From NCBI GenBank assembly GCA_003164035.1, contig PLRS01000140.1:64552-128551 (forward strand): a stretch of 64,000 nucleotides of DNA, read 5' to 3'. Below, in pieces: positions 1 to 8,433 of the stretch. This DNA comes from Bryobacterales bacterium. Its GTDB lineage: Bacteria; Acidobacteriota; Terriglobia; Bryobacterales; Bryobacteraceae. The notes under the pieces were generated by a model. The model had not been told where the DNA came from and made no database searches. It was given only the letters and a program-made list of their open reading frames with translations. Made by a program: the position numbers and the translations under genes. Position 1 is the first letter of the stretch, and the number at the start of each line of letters is the position of its first letter.

Positions 1-566
1 ACCCGAGCCTTGAGATCCCCCGGAAGGGCGACGTCGATCGATCCGTTCAGCGTGCTGAAGTATAGCGGCTTGTCCTGCGCCACACGGTCCATGCTCACCT
101 GGATCGCCCCGTTCAAAGTGTGCGCCACCACCGTTCCCGAGACGTTCGTCAACTGAATCCTGCCCTGGTGAGAATCCACGTCGATTTCGCCCTGGACCCC
201 TTCCACCGAAATCGGTCCGTTCAGCGCCTTGAGCGTCAGCGAGGTTTCGACCGGAACCGTCACCGTCAGGCCGCTGTTGCCGCAGTCGATCTTGATGGCG
301 TCGCCGTCCTGATCGATGGTGATGCCGCGCGGCAGATCGATGCGCCGCATGCCGCTTCGGTCTCTGGATTCGCGCGATTCACCGGTATCCACAATCACGT
401 CCTTGCCGGCATGGGCCCTCACGGTGATGGATCCGTTCAAGCTGTGGATGCCGACCGGGCGCGCCGGCCGGCCGCCCTCGTTCCCCGGAATGACGATGCT
501 TCGTTGAGCTTGTGCCGCGGTACACACTACTACTAACAGCCCAACCAGGCTAATTTTCTTTTTCAT
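1..566 (-). CDS. Exported DUF4097-type beta-repeat protein, 3' end outside window
   Basis: The frame starts at ATG 566 (AAGG-like ribosome site just upstream) and stays open to the window edge, so the C-terminus is missing. The first ~20 residues are a signal peptide (two or three Lys, then a hydrophobic run ending at AAQAQ). The rest shows the repeating pattern typical of DUF4097 putative adhesins: short beta-strand units with motifs such as LNGSITV, LNGPISV and LNGAIQV. It lies downstream of a second DUF4097 protein and a sigma/anti-sigma pair on the same strand, so it is probably the last known member of that regulon and acts outside the inner membrane. Family function is not established; an envelope-stress or surface role is inference. 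Confidence 0.8.
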   Translation of the reverse strand, partial: MKKKISLVGLLVVVCTAAQAQRSIVIPGNEGGRPARPVGIHSLNGSITVRAHAGKDVIVDTGESRESRDRSGMRRIDLPRGITIDQDGDAIKIDCGNSGLTVTVPVETSLTLKALNGPISVEGVQGEIDVDSHQGRIQLTNVSGTVVAHTLNGAIQVSMDRVAQDKPLYFSTLNGSIDVALPGDLKAR

Positions 567-629
567 TGCCTTATCGATTCTTTTGTAAAGTGTCGCTTTA
601 ATAAAAATCCCGAAAAAACACCGCCTGCT

Positions 630-658
630 TACCGAGCCGCGACCGTCAGGGAGCGGTC
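630..658. repeat. Family C palindromic repeat, half copy (C1)
   Basis: The stretch reads accgagccgcgaccg then tcagggagcggtc. It matches one arm of the large palindrome at 41834-41985 and lies in the 104-bp gap between the two DUF4097 genes. Confidence 0.7.
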
Positions 659-670
659 TTTACCCGCGTC

Positions 671-1591
671 CTAACTCTTTGCATGCACGCGGATGGGGCC
701 GTTGAAGCCATCGAAGCTCAAAACCGGCCCACCGTGGCCGATGCGCGCGCTGTTCCACCCGCCCTCGCCCCAAATCCGCCGGCCGGTGAGTTGCCCGGCG
801 GGCATGGTGAGGTCGAAGTCCGTATACACTCCGCCGTGGAAGGTCTTGAAGCGCAGATCGGCGTTCAAGTTTTTCTCGAAGTAGACATCCACGCTGCCGT
901 TGAACGTGCGGAAACTGGTTTCCCGTTCCGGGTTGCGCCTGAACACGGCTTTGATGGACGCGTTGAAACTCTTCACCGAGCCGGAGCCCTCGATGTCCTC
1001 CAGATCGATGCCGCCATTGAAAGTTTCCACCCGAAAATCGCCTCGCGTGCCGCGCATCTCCACCGTCCCGCGGTTGAAGTTTTTCAGGTCCAGGCGAACC
1101 CCCCGAGGCACTTCGATGTCGTGGTCGTACCAGACGGAAAAATGGTGGTGGCCGTCGCCGCCGGGCCAGTGCGTTTTCACTAGCACCTGGTTACCCTCCT
1201 GGGCCATTTCGGGCGTAACCAGCCTCCTGGCATCTTCCAGTCCAAATTTAGTTTCCGCCCGCATGTACTTCACAGTATGGATCTTAATGACGTTACCGTC
1301 GTATCCGTTCACGTGGACGTAACCCATGAAGTTATGGACCGCAAGCTCGGCGTCGGCACCGCCGACGGTGAAGGACCGGTCCACGGTTTCCCTGTCTTCG
1401 AGGTTCCAGTTGTCGTCGTTGTTGTGATGAAAACCGAAAACCAGCGCGGGCGCCAGCGCTACCGCCAGAATGGCTAGCGTTTTGGTGGGACAGACCATCG
1501 TTTTTTGTGGTCTGTCAACACCCCGCCAAGCCAACTGCTTGACAGACGACAAAAAGCGGTCGTCTGTCCCACCTACAGCCAGTTTCTTCAT
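671..1591 (-). CDS. Exported DUF4097-type protein with a palindromic repeat inside its leader
   Basis: The start chosen is ATG 1591: it has a good ribosome site (aaaggag) and overlaps the anti-sigma stop codon as ATGA, indicating translational coupling. The product is 306 residues. Residues ~7-36 are encoded by a 90-bp inverted repeat (family A). Removing those 30 codons leaves a standard signal peptide, Met-Lys-Lys followed by KTLAILAVALAPALVFG. An alternative start inside the repeat, ATG 1498, would also give a usable signal peptide. The mature part (~55-306) has beta-strand repeats with motifs FNGGIDL, FNASIKA, FNGSVDV and FHGGVYT, as in DUF4097 proteins. Probable role: exported protein under control of the neighbouring sigma factor. 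Exact function is unknown. Confidence 0.85.
   Translation of the reverse strand: MKKLAVGGTDDRFLSSVKQLAWRGVDRPQKTMVCPTKTLAILAVALAPALVFGFHHNNDDNWNLEDRETVDRSFTVGGADAELAVHNFMGYVHVNGYDGNVIKIHTVKYMRAETKFGLEDARRLVTPEMAQEGNQVLVKTHWPGGDGHHHFSVWYDHDIEVPRGVRLDLKNFNRGTVEMRGTRGDFRVETFNGGIDLEDIEGSGSVKSFNASIKAVFRRNPERETSFRTFNGSVDVYFEKNLNADLRFKTFHGGVYTDFDLTMPAGQLTGRRIWGEGGWNSARIGHGGPVLSFDGFNGPIRVHAKS
1484..1573. repeat. Family A palindromic element (copy A1), inside a gene
   Basis: This 90-bp element begins ggtgggacagaccatcg and ends cggtcgtctgtcccacc. The outer arms are inverted repeats of about 35 nt, and each arm holds its own small hairpin (gacagacca / tggtctgtc), so it could fold as a clover-like structure. 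Its length is exactly 30 codons and it leaves the surrounding reading frame open. Other copies: 3022-3095, 6490-6525 (half) and 56962-57053. Confidence 0.9.
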
Positions 1592-2421
1592 CTTCCGATC
1601 TCCTTTTGGGTAAGTCCCAGTTGTTTCAAGCCCCACTCGGCCCGCTGCCGCACGATCGGCTCGGCGTCCGGCGACGCGGCGAGCTGTTTCATCTCCACGG
1701 CGCAATCGCGCGCGTGCGCGTTCACCAGGAATTCGATCAAAGCCACTTGCACCAGCGGCGATTCTTCGCCCATCAATCCATCCGCCAGGGTGCGGCGCAC
1801 GGCCGGAATGGAGCCGTAGCGGCCCAGCCCATCCACCGCCGCCAGGCGCACGTTGACATTCGGATCCCGGCGCGCGGCTTCCACCAGCGCCTGCTCCACG
1901 TCGTTATCCGGACGGGCCAGTTGCTGGGCGTAAACCACACCCTCCAGGCGGGAGCCGGGCGAAGACTGGTTCAGCATGGCCAGCGACACCAGTTGGCGCA
2001 AGTTCTCCACCTGCCCCTGGAGCTGTGCCACGGAGGTGTCCGGGGTTCGCCCGGCCGGCAGAAACCGTCCGCCCGCCAGGCCGATGGCGAGAAGCCCCGC
2101 GGCCGAAGCCAACTGCCAGACCGGACGCTCGGTCCACCCCCACCACCACCCGCGCGGACGCTTCCGCGGCTCGCGCTGCGCCTGAGCCAAACCCGCCGAA
2201 AAGGCGTTCAGGGTTTCCCGGAACCGCACTCCCAATTCCGGCCCCGGCTCTTCGCCCCCAAGGGCGTCCATCGCTCTCCACACTCTTCCCATCGCCGCCA
2301 GCTCGGCGCGGCAGCCGGAGCAGCCTTCCAGGTGCTCCACCAGGAGCTCCCGCGCCGCCTTGTCCAGCCAGCCGGCCAAGCATTCCGGAATCTGCTGCCG
2401 GTATCGATCGCAATCCGTCAT
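1588..2421 (-). CDS. Membrane anti-sigma factor with zinc-finger motif and HEAT-like repeats
   Basis: The start is ATG 2421, which overlaps the sigma factor stop (ATGA); the stop at 1588-1590 overlaps the next ATG in the same way. The protein has 277 residues. The N-terminus carries the anti-sigma zinc motif H-x3-C-x2-C (HLEGCSGC, around residue 34). One transmembrane segment (VWQLASAAGLLAIGLAGG) lies at ~100-120, followed by a short coiled part and then alpha-helical HEAT-like repeats (NVNVRLAAVDGLGRYG and similar) at ~185-275. By family it should bind and hold the co-transcribed ECF sigma factor at the membrane. The HEAT-like half on the far side of the membrane may be the sensor; that is inference. 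Confidence 0.88.
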   Translation of the reverse strand: MTDCDRYRQQIPECLAGWLDKAARELLVEHLEGCSGCRAELAAMGRVWRAMDALGGEEPGPELGVRFRETLNAFSAGLAQAQREPRKRPRGWWWGWTERPVWQLASAAGLLAIGLAGGRFLPAGRTPDTSVAQLQGQVENLRQLVSLAMLNQSSPGSRLEGVVYAQQLARPDNDVEQALVEAARRDPNVNVRLAAVDGLGRYGSIPAVRRTLADGLMGEESPLVQVALIEFLVNAHARDCAVEMKQLAASPDAEPIVRQRAEWGLKQLGLTQKEIGR

Positions 2422-2963
2422 GCCCGTTCTCCGCGCAGCGCAAAAAAGCGCTCGCCCAATTCGCGCAATGCGCGATACACCCGCACCTTCACCGTCCCCA
2501 CTTCGCACTCCAGGGCGGCGGCGATTTCCTCGTACTTCATATTCAGAAAACGGCTCAGAATCAGCACTTCCTTCTTTTCCGCCGGCATGGAAGCCAGCGC
2601 CCGGCGCAGGAATTCGGTTTCCTCGCGGTCCTCGGCCTGGCGCGCCGGAGAAGGCGCCGCGCTGGCGAAGCCTTCCATTGTGTCCGGTGTTGCAATTTCC
2701 TCCGGATGCCGCCCCACCTGGTCGCGCCAGGCGTTGCGGCCGATCTGAAACAGCCAGGCCCGGAATCCCGTTCCCGGCTTCCAGGTGTGCCGGTACTTCA
2801 GAATGCGGAAGAAGACTTCCTGCACCAGGTCCTCGCTGGTGGCGCGATTCCCCGTCTGGTGCAGGAAGAATTGAAACAGCGCGCGGTGGTGCCGTTCGAA
2901 GAGAACTTCGAGCCGGGCCACATCGCCGCCGCTCACCTCCCGCATGATTTGTTCGTCCTCCAT
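2418..2963 (-). CDS. ECF-subfamily RNA polymerase sigma factor
   Basis: The product is 181 residues, usual for sigma-E type factors. Region 2 contains the core-binding helix EDLVQEVFFRILKYRH and the -10 reading segment GFRAWLFQIGRNAWRD. Region 4 is a helix-turn-helix (KYEEIAAALECEVGTVKVRV). The start is taken at ATG 2963 because the protein then begins at the normal distance from region 2; upstream codons run into a family A repeat. No strong ribosome site is visible. It is first in a coupled operon with its anti-sigma factor and two DUF4097 proteins, which are its probable targets or feedback partners. Confidence 0.92.
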   Translation of the reverse strand: MEDEQIMREVSGGDVARLEVLFERHHRALFQFFLHQTGNRATSEDLVQEVFFRILKYRHTWKPGTGFRAWLFQIGRNAWRDQVGRHPEEIATPDTMEGFASAAPSPARQAEDREETEFLRRALASMPAEKKEVLILSRFLNMKYEEIAAALECEVGTVKVRVYRALRELGERFFALRGERA

Positions 2964-3021
2964 CAGTTTCGCTTTACGATATCGATACCACGGCTGGGGG
3001 AAAAGGTTACGAAAAAAGATC

Positions 3022-3095
3022 GGTGGGATGGGCCATCGCGCCTCGCCGGGCCACCAAGGCCCGACAGACGACAAAAGTCGATTGTCTGTCCCACC
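3022..3095. repeat. Family A palindromic element (copy A3), partly degenerate
   Basis: Outer ends ggtggga and tcccacc are kept and the right arm (cgacagacgacaaaagtcg, attgtctgtcccacc) is intact, but the left inner arm has diverged. It lies just upstream of the sigma factor gene. Confidence 0.75.
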
Positions 3096-3275
3096 CCGGC
3101 ACACCTGTGCGCGCTCACCACGGATTTCCGCCGCTTAAAGGCAAGCGGGAAACCCGCCGCTTGAGGCAAAATAGGAGAGCGGCACCCCGTTGCGGGCGGT
3201 TTGGACGGACAGATGCACTGTCGATCTTCCGAAAGTCCGGTAGGGCCGCACATTCTGAAAACTCTCGAGGCGTAC

Positions 3276-4334
3276 GTGAAGATTCTGGCAAACGGCATGT
3301 TCTGTGTTTCGCTGCTCTGGTGGAGCGGCGGGGGAGGGTTGCAGGCGGCGCCGCAGTCGGTTTCTTCGACGCCCGCCCGCGGTCTCGACCAGGCCGACGC
3401 CCGGGCCGATGCCGGCGCCAGTACCCCGATCGATCCGTCCGCCGCCGCGCCCGAGACCCCACCCCAACAGCAGCCCGCCGCCCAGCAGCCCGAGCAGCCT
3501 CCAACCGCTCCCGGCGGCCCCATCGTGCAGGCGGCGCCAGATCTGCCTAAATATCCCGATGTGCGGCTTCCCGGCGAATCCGGCTTTTGGATCGACATCA
3601 CGGGGTGGATTCCCAAGCAACAGCCCACCTTCAACAAGGGCACCGGCTCCAATTACACCGCCCTGTCGAAGGTCACCATGGCCGGCAAACCGAAATATGC
3701 CATCGGCGCGGAAGTCGGAGTGGCCATCGGCCTGCACAATTTCCTCCGCCTTTCCGGTTTTGAAACCCGCGCGTCGGGCGATTTCACCGCCGCCACCCCG
3801 CTGAGGCTTTGGAGCTCGAATTACAATTCCGGCTGGCTCATGTCCAGCGATTACCAGCTTCGCGACGTCAAGCTTTCGTTTGAATACCTCACCTGGCCCT
3901 ATCCGGTCGAAAGCCGCAAGATCCGCCTGCACACTCTCTATCAGCTCCACTACGTGACTATCCGCACCGGTTTCGACGCCCCCACCCAGCCGCTCTACGA
4001 CGCCGCCGGCAACGCCCTCACCAACTCCAGCGGACAAGCTCTCACCTTCCAGACGACCGGCACCCGCTGGTTCATGTCGCCGGCTCTGGGCGCGGGCGTG
4101 TCCTATTACATCAGGCCGCGCCTGCGGTTCGAAGTCAATGGCTCCGGGTTCTTCATCCCGCGCCACTTCGCCATAGTCGATAGCGACGCTTCCATCAATT
4201 ACCGTATCCTGGGTCAACTGGAGCTGGGCATAGGCGGCAAGTTCTTCGATTACAAGACTTCCACCAAGACCACCTACTATCAGAGCGGCGATCTGGGCTC
4301 GGTGGCAGTCAGCCTGAAGTGGTACTCGAGGTAG
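3276..4334 (+). CDS. Predicted outer membrane beta-barrel protein with Pro/Ala-rich N-terminal linker
   Basis: GTG 3276 is preferred: it follows GAGG by a normal spacing and gives a signal peptide (MKILANGMFCVSLLWWSGGG, cut near LQAAPQ). The 352-residue product then has a low-complexity Pro/Gln/Ala linker (~30-85). From ~100 on it shows alternating aromatic/hydrophobic strands typical of a barrel (YLTWPYPVESRKIRL, LHTLYQLHYVTIRTGF, YYIRPRLRFEVNGSG) and ends in a strand (VAVSLKWYSR). No enzymatic motif is visible. It stands alone between the sigma operon and a convergent pseudouridine synthase. It is an envelope protein of unknown function. Confidence 0.75.
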   Translation: MKILANGMFCVSLLWWSGGGGLQAAPQSVSSTPARGLDQADARADAGASTPIDPSAAAPETPPQQQPAAQQPEQPPTAPGGPIVQAAPDLPKYPDVRLPGESGFWIDITGWIPKQQPTFNKGTGSNYTALSKVTMAGKPKYAIGAEVGVAIGLHNFLRLSGFETRASGDFTAATPLRLWSSNYNSGWLMSSDYQLRDVKLSFEYLTWPYPVESRKIRLHTLYQLHYVTIRTGFDAPTQPLYDAAGNALTNSSGQALTFQTTGTRWFMSPALGAGVSYYIRPRLRFEVNGSGFFIPRHFAIVDSDASINYRILGQLELGIGGKFFDYKTSTKTTYYQSGDLGSVAVSLKWYSR

Positions 4335-4441
4335 GAAGAAGAAGGTAGAAGGTAGAAGGTAGAAGTTGGTTCCGCCTTCTTCCTTCTTCCTTCTTCCTTC
4401 CGCCTTTCCTTCCTTCCGCCTTCTCCCCTTCCGCCTTCTCT
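4335..4441. other. Purine tract followed by pyrimidine tract between convergent genes
   Basis: A run of gaagaaggtagaaggtagaa units is followed by a run of ttccttcttcc and ttccgcctt units. The two halves are largely complementary, so the region can fold into a long AG/CT hairpin and may end transcription from both sides. It is also a simple-sequence (slippage-prone) tract. Confidence 0.5.
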
Positions 4442-5218
4442 TCACCCACCCAGCAGACGCACTTCTTCAACGGTCAGATCGCGCCACTTGCCGATGGGCA
4501 GCTCGCCCAGGCGCAGCGGACCGACGGCGGTCCGCACCAGCTTGAGCACTTTGCTGTCAACGGCTTCGAGCATTCTGCGAACCTGGCGATTGCGTCCCTC
4601 GGCGATAGTCAGCTCCAGGTGAGTGTGCCGGGCGCTGTCGCGCAGGCGCCGCACCTGGGCCGGCCGGGTCGGTCCGTCGTTGAGCGGAACCCCGTGCCGC
4701 AGTTGCTCCAGTTGGCCGTCGGAGAGCAACGTCGCGGCTTTTACCTGATAGACCTTGGGGACTTTTCTCTCCGGATCGGCGATCCTATCGGCAAACCCGG
4801 TATCGTTGGTCATTAAGAGCAAGCCGCTGGTGTCCAGATCGAGGCGTCCGACCGGCGCCAGCCAGATACCGGCGTCCGACACCAGGTCGTAGACCGTGGG
4901 ACGGCCCTCGGTGTCCCGACGAGTGGTCAGATACCCTTTAGGCTTATAAAGCAGGATATATCGCCTGGCGGCTTGCTGCAGGGGCTTATTGTCCAGAGTT
5001 ACCCGGTCCCGCTCCAGGTCCACCCAATGATCCGGGTTACGGATCGACTTACCGTTGACCCGGACCCGGCCACCCGAAATCCAGCTCCGCGCTTCGGACC
5101 GTGAAGCAACTCCCGCCTTGGAAAACACTCGATCGAGCGATTTCAGCGGGCGATCTTCCCGGTTATTTCGACTACGACTGACTTTAAACATTTTACAAGC
5201 GTGAATTACTTTACACAT
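4442..5218 (-). CDS. RluB/RsuA-family rRNA pseudouridine synthase
   Basis: The 258-residue protein has an N-terminal S4 RNA-binding domain (RVFSKAGVASRSEARSWI, GGRVRVNGK) and then the pseudouridine synthase domain with the catalytic motif GRLDLDTSGLLLMTND (catalytic Asp in GRLD), the KVYQVK segment and the C-terminal EGRNRQVRRMLEAV. The family isomerises uridine in 23S or 16S rRNA in the cytoplasm. The start at 5218 gives a basic N-terminal tail; ATG 5191 is an equally possible start, and neither has a clear ribosome site. Which rRNA uridine is the target cannot be told from sequence. Confidence 0.93.
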   Translation of the reverse strand: MCKVIHACKMFKVSRSRNNREDRPLKSLDRVFSKAGVASRSEARSWISGGRVRVNGKSIRNPDHWVDLERDRVTLDNKPLQQAARRYILLYKPKGYLTTRRDTEGRPTVYDLVSDAGIWLAPVGRLDLDTSGLLLMTNDTGFADRIADPERKVPKVYQVKAATLLSDGQLEQLRHGVPLNDGPTRPAQVRRLRDSARHTHLELTIAEGRNRQVRRMLEAVDSKVLKLVRTAVGPLRLGELPIGKWRDLTVEEVRLLGG

Positions 5219-5262
5219 TTCACATATAAGGGTTTACTCTGGATCTGGAGCTTGCCCACATA

Positions 5263-6480
5263 ATGGGGACAAACACTGTCCTAATTCGCGGGGCCAGGCA
5301 ATTAGTCACATTGCGCGGTCCCCAACGTCCGCGTCGCGGCGTAGAGTTGCAACAGGTCCAATCGATTTCCGACGGTGCGCTCCTGATTCGCAGCGGGGTC
5401 TGCGCCGAAGTAGGCCCCAGCCGGCGGGTGGAAAACCTGGCGGCGGCGCGCCGTGCCAACGCCATCGTTGCCACCGGCCGGGTCGTCATTCCCGGCTTTG
5501 TCGATTGCCACGTCCACCCGTTTTCCGCGGCACCATGGTCGGGCGACGCCGACGGGACTGCCCGGGAACTGCTTTCGGTCACCTGGAAGAGACACGCCGC
5601 CCGCGTGCGGACACTCATGCATGCCATGGTCCGGCACGGCACCACCGCCGCGCAACTTCTGACCACGGGCAGCCGCGACCCAAGAGTGGAATCCAAGGTT
5701 CTGCGCGTCTTGCAGGCATTGCGGGACGAGCCGCTGAGCCTGTCCGAAGAGCTGCTGTTGGAGCTCGATCCATCGATTTCACCGGCCGCGCTGGAGTCCG
5801 TCCTGCGGCGGTATCTGGTGGGACGGGAGGCTCCCGCGGTGGGGCTGACCTGGAACCCCGAGGAGTTAGCGCCGGAGGAGTTAGTGCGCCAACTCCGCGT
5901 GGCCAGCGCCATGGGAGTCTCCCTTCACTTGCACGCGCACGGCGCCGCTGCCGAAACCGCGATTCGGGCGGCGGCTGAAATACCGGTGGCGGAAATCGCC
6001 CACCTGGAGGAAGCCTCCGCCACCATGGCGGGCGCACTGGCGGCCACCGGCGCCATCGCCACCTTGACGCCCGGTTCGTACTTCAGCGACAAGGCTCCTC
6101 CGGCGCCCGCCCGCGCCTTCATCGAAGCCGGAGTACCGGTGGCGCTGGCTTCCGGTTATCGTCCCGGCACAGGCAGCAGTCTCAACATGCAAACCGCCAT
6201 GGCCATGGCCGGCCTGGTCCTGGGCATGTCGCCGGAGGAGGCTTTGACCGCGGCCACCTTCAACGCGGCCTGCGCGGCGGGCTGTGCCGCCACCAGTGGA
6301 TCGCTCGAAATCGGCAAGTCCGCCGATCTGCTGATTCTCAATATCTCCGACTACCGCGAGCTTTCCCAACACCTCGGAATCAACCAGGTTCATTGCACCG
6401 TACGGCGGGGGGAAGTGATCTACCGGGAAGGCACCGTCTCGTCCGGTCCGGCTGTGAACGAGGCGGGCCGCGAGGCTTAA
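5263..6480 (+). CDS. Imidazolonepropionase-like amidohydrolase lacking the conserved Asp
   Basis: The 405-residue protein has the amidohydrolase layout of HutI: GRVVIPGFVDCHVHP (metal HxH, ~75-90), a middle HLHAHG (HutI has LHADQ), AHLEE (metal His), and C-terminal segments SLEIGKSADLLILN and INQVHCTVRRGEVIYREG that follow HutI closely. In HutI the segment ATDxNPG carries the catalytic/metal Asp; here the matching stretch reads ASGYRPGTGSS, with Gly in that place. The SGYGL substrate loop is also absent. No other hut gene is nearby. It may be an inactive or re-purposed HutI relative. Divergent from the pseudouridine synthase, with about 45 bp between them. Confidence 0.7.
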   Translation: MGTNTVLIRGARQLVTLRGPQRPRRGVELQQVQSISDGALLIRSGVCAEVGPSRRVENLAAARRANAIVATGRVVIPGFVDCHVHPFSAAPWSGDADGTARELLSVTWKRHAARVRTLMHAMVRHGTTAAQLLTTGSRDPRVESKVLRVLQALRDEPLSLSEELLLELDPSISPAALESVLRRYLVGREAPAVGLTWNPEELAPEELVRQLRVASAMGVSLHLHAHGAAAETAIRAAAEIPVAEIAHLEEASATMAGALAATGAIATLTPGSYFSDKAPPAPARAFIEAGVPVALASGYRPGTGSSLNMQTAMAMAGLVLGMSPEEALTAATFNAACAAGCAATSGSLEIGKSADLLILNISDYRELSQHLGINQVHCTVRRGEVIYREGTVSSGPAVNEAGREA

Positions 6481-6489
6481 GCCGGCCGC

Positions 6490-6525
6490 GGTTGGGACAG
6501 ACGATGGTTTTCCGCCACCTGTCAT
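6490..6525. repeat. Family A half element (copy A4)
   Basis: The stretch ggttgggacagacgatgg followed by a degenerate cacctgtca matches one arm of the family A palindrome. It lies in the 50-bp gap between convergent genes. Confidence 0.6.
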
Positions 6526-6529
6526 CCCC

Positions 6530-7576
6530 TCACGCCTCGGGAGGCTTGCCGGACGACACGGAGCGGTCGTCCGGCCCGCGCGCCAGCGCGTACTCGCTCA
6601 TGGCGTGCATGAGCCCATCGAGCCCCTGTCCGGTTACGCTCGAGATCTCGAAAAACGGCAGGCCGCGAAGCGCGGCCAGTTCGCGGAGGCCGGCCACCCG
6701 GCCCGCATCCTGCGCCACGTCGATCTTGGTGGCCACCACCAGCATGGGCTTTTGCAGTAATTCCGGGCTGAAACTCCCAAGCTCGGCCAGGATGACGTGG
6801 AAATCGTTCACCGGATCACGTCCGCTCTCTTCAGAGACGTCCACCAGGTGCGCCAACACCCGCGTACGCTCGATGTGCCGCAGGAACTGCGTGCCCAGCC
6901 CGTGGCCCAGGTGCGCACCCTCGATCAGGCCCGGAATGTCGGCTACCACGAAGCTGCGGAAATCGTCCAACTTCACCACTCCCAGGTTTGGTTCCAGCGT
7001 GGTGAACGGGTAATCGGCGATCTTGGGACGCGCCGCCGAAATGCGGGAAATCAGGGTGGACTTGCCTGCGTTGGGAAAGCCCACCAGGCCCACGTCGGCC
7101 AGCAGTTTCAGTTCCAGCCGCAGACGCCTTTCGCCGCCAGGATGTCCCGGCTCGTGCTCGGTGGGAGCCTGGTGCGTGGCGGTGGCGAAACGGGCATTGC
7201 CGCGACCGCCGCGGCCGCCGCGCGCCGCCAGGTACCGCTGCCCCGGTTCGCTCAGGTCCACCAGGCGTTCGCCGGTATCGTCGTCGTACACCACCGTTCC
7301 CACCGGCACTTCCACCTCGATCGAGTTCCCGTCGGCGCCGGTCTTGTCGCTGCCTTCTCCGTGGCGCCCGCGCCCGGCCTTGTGCTCCGGGTTGTAGCTG
7401 AACTGCAGCAGCGTATTGTGGTGATTGCTGGCGACCAGCGTCACGTCGCCTCCGTGCCCGCCATCGCCGCCCGATGGACCCCCGTGCGGCACGTACTTCT
7501 CGCGGCGGAAGGCCATACAGCCGTTGCCACCGTCGCCTGCCTTGACGAGAATGCGCGCTTGGTCGAGAAACAACAT
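6530..7576 (-). CDS. obgE: Obg-family GTPase (ObgE/CgtA)
   Basis: The 348-residue protein has the glycine-rich Obg fold at the N-terminus ([29 protein letters not shown]). The GTPase domain from ~160 shows G1 [10 protein letters not shown], the switch I motif [11 protein letters not shown]3 [12 protein letters not shown]4 TKID and G5 SSVTGQG. It binds the 50S subunit and acts in late ribosome assembly and stress response. It follows rplU and rpmA in the order common across bacteria, separated from rpmA by an intrinsic terminator-like hairpin, so it may be read at a lower level. The C-terminal domain present in some Obg proteins is short here. Confidence 0.97.
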   Translation of the reverse strand: MLFLDQARILVKAGDGGNGCMAFRREKYVPHGGPSGGDGGHGGDVTLVASNHHNTLLQFSYNPEHKAGRGRHGEGSDKTGADGNSIEVEVPVGTVVYDDDTGERLVDLSEPGQRYLAARGGRGGRGNARFATATHQAPTEHEPGHPGGERRLRLELKLLADVGLVGFPNAGKSTLISRISAARPKIADYPFTTLEPNLGVVKLDDFRSFVVADIPGLIEGAHLGHGLGTQFLRHIERTRVLAHLVDVSEESGRDPVNDFHVILAELGSFSPELLQKPMLVVATKIDVAQDAGRVAGLRELAALRGLPFFEISSVTGQGLDGLMHAMSEYALARGPDDRSVSSGKPPEA

Positions 7577-7591
7577 GGAAAACCAGACGAC

Positions 7592-7623
7592 AAAAAAGAG
7601 CCGCCGGCATTGCCACCGGCGGC
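7592..7623 (-). terminator. Intrinsic terminator between rpmA and obgE
   Basis: On the minus strand the stem GCCGCCGG / CCGGCGGC with an 8-nt loop is followed by TCTTTTTTG. It would end or attenuate the rplU-rpmA transcript before obgE. Confidence 0.75.
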
Positions 7624-7678
7624 CCGGAGGAAAAAAATTCTGGGGATTTGCGGCCAGTCGAACCGGTCGGGGACCGGC

Positions 7679-7936
7679 CTACGCCACCGCGTTCACGCTG
7701 ACAAACTTGCCCAGCCGGCCGCGGTCCCTGAACTCCACCACGCCCGTCACCTTGGCAAACAGCGTGTCGTCTTTGCCCCAACCCACGTTGCTGCCCGGCT
7801 TGATCTTGGTGCCGCGCTGCCGCACGATGATCGAGCCGCCAGGGATCAGTTGCCCGCCAAACACCTTCACGCCCAGCCGCTGCGCATTCGAGTCGCGGCC
7901 GTTCTTGGAACTGCCTAAGCCTTTTTTGTGTGCCAT
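7679..7936 (-). CDS. rpmA: 50S ribosomal protein L27
   Basis: The 85-residue protein matches L27 over its full length: the [20 protein letters not shown] start, the [20 protein letters not shown] core and the [11 protein letters not shown] segment. The mature N-terminus begins directly at AHKKG, without the cleaved N-terminal extension found in Firmicutes. L27 reaches into the peptidyl transferase centre of the large subunit. It starts 12 nt after rplU and is surely co-transcribed with it. Confidence 0.98.
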   Translation of the reverse strand: MAHKKGLGSSKNGRDSNAQRLGVKVFGGQLIPGGSIIVRQRGTKIKPGSNVGWGKDDTLFAKVTGVVEFRDRGRLGKFVSVNAVA

Positions 7937-7948
7937 GCTCTTATCCGC

Positions 7949-8242
7949 TTACGCCAAAATCTCGCTCACCTTCAACGCGGTGAAGCTCTGGCGGTGCCCA
8001 ATGGTCTTCTTGTACTGTTTCTTGCGCTTGAACTTGAAGACCAGAATCTTATCCGCCCGGTCGGCGCCCACCACGGTCGCCTTCACCGAAACGCCGGAGA
8101 CCAATTCCCCGCCGTCGCCAAAAGCGGCTTTCACGGGAAGCTCCACTTCGGAACCGATCTCGCCGACAAGCTTTTCCACGCGGATGACGTCGCCGGCCGC
8201 GACGCGATACTGCTTTCCGCCCGTTTCCACGATTGCGTGCAT
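7949..8242 (-). CDS. rplU: 50S ribosomal protein L21
   Basis: The start ATG 8242 gives the standard 97-residue protein [18 protein letters not shown], with the C-terminal RNA-binding segment [15 protein letters not shown] that defines L21. It binds 23S rRNA early in large-subunit assembly. It is first gene of the rplU-rpmA-obgE block on the minus strand; its promoter must lie in 8243-8430, the somewhat AT-richer gap before the divergent sulfotransferase gene. Confidence 0.98.
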   Translation of the reverse strand: MHAIVETGGKQYRVAAGDVIRVEKLVGEIGSEVELPVKAAFGDGGELVSGVSVKATVVGADRADKILVFKFKRKKQYKKTIGHRQSFTALKVSEILA

Positions 8243-8433
8243 ACTATTCCTCAGTCTTCGGCGCCGGAACACACGAAATGCTTCGGCTCCATGGGAGTGA
8301 ACTTCCAGTGTACACTAAGCGGCCAATCCAGTTCAAACCCGAGCCGCGCCCTAAATGGAACCTTTTTACGCTCCGTTGGGAACCAATTGGGTACACAGGT
8401 TTCCAACTGGAATCGTCTATTCCACTTCAGCTC

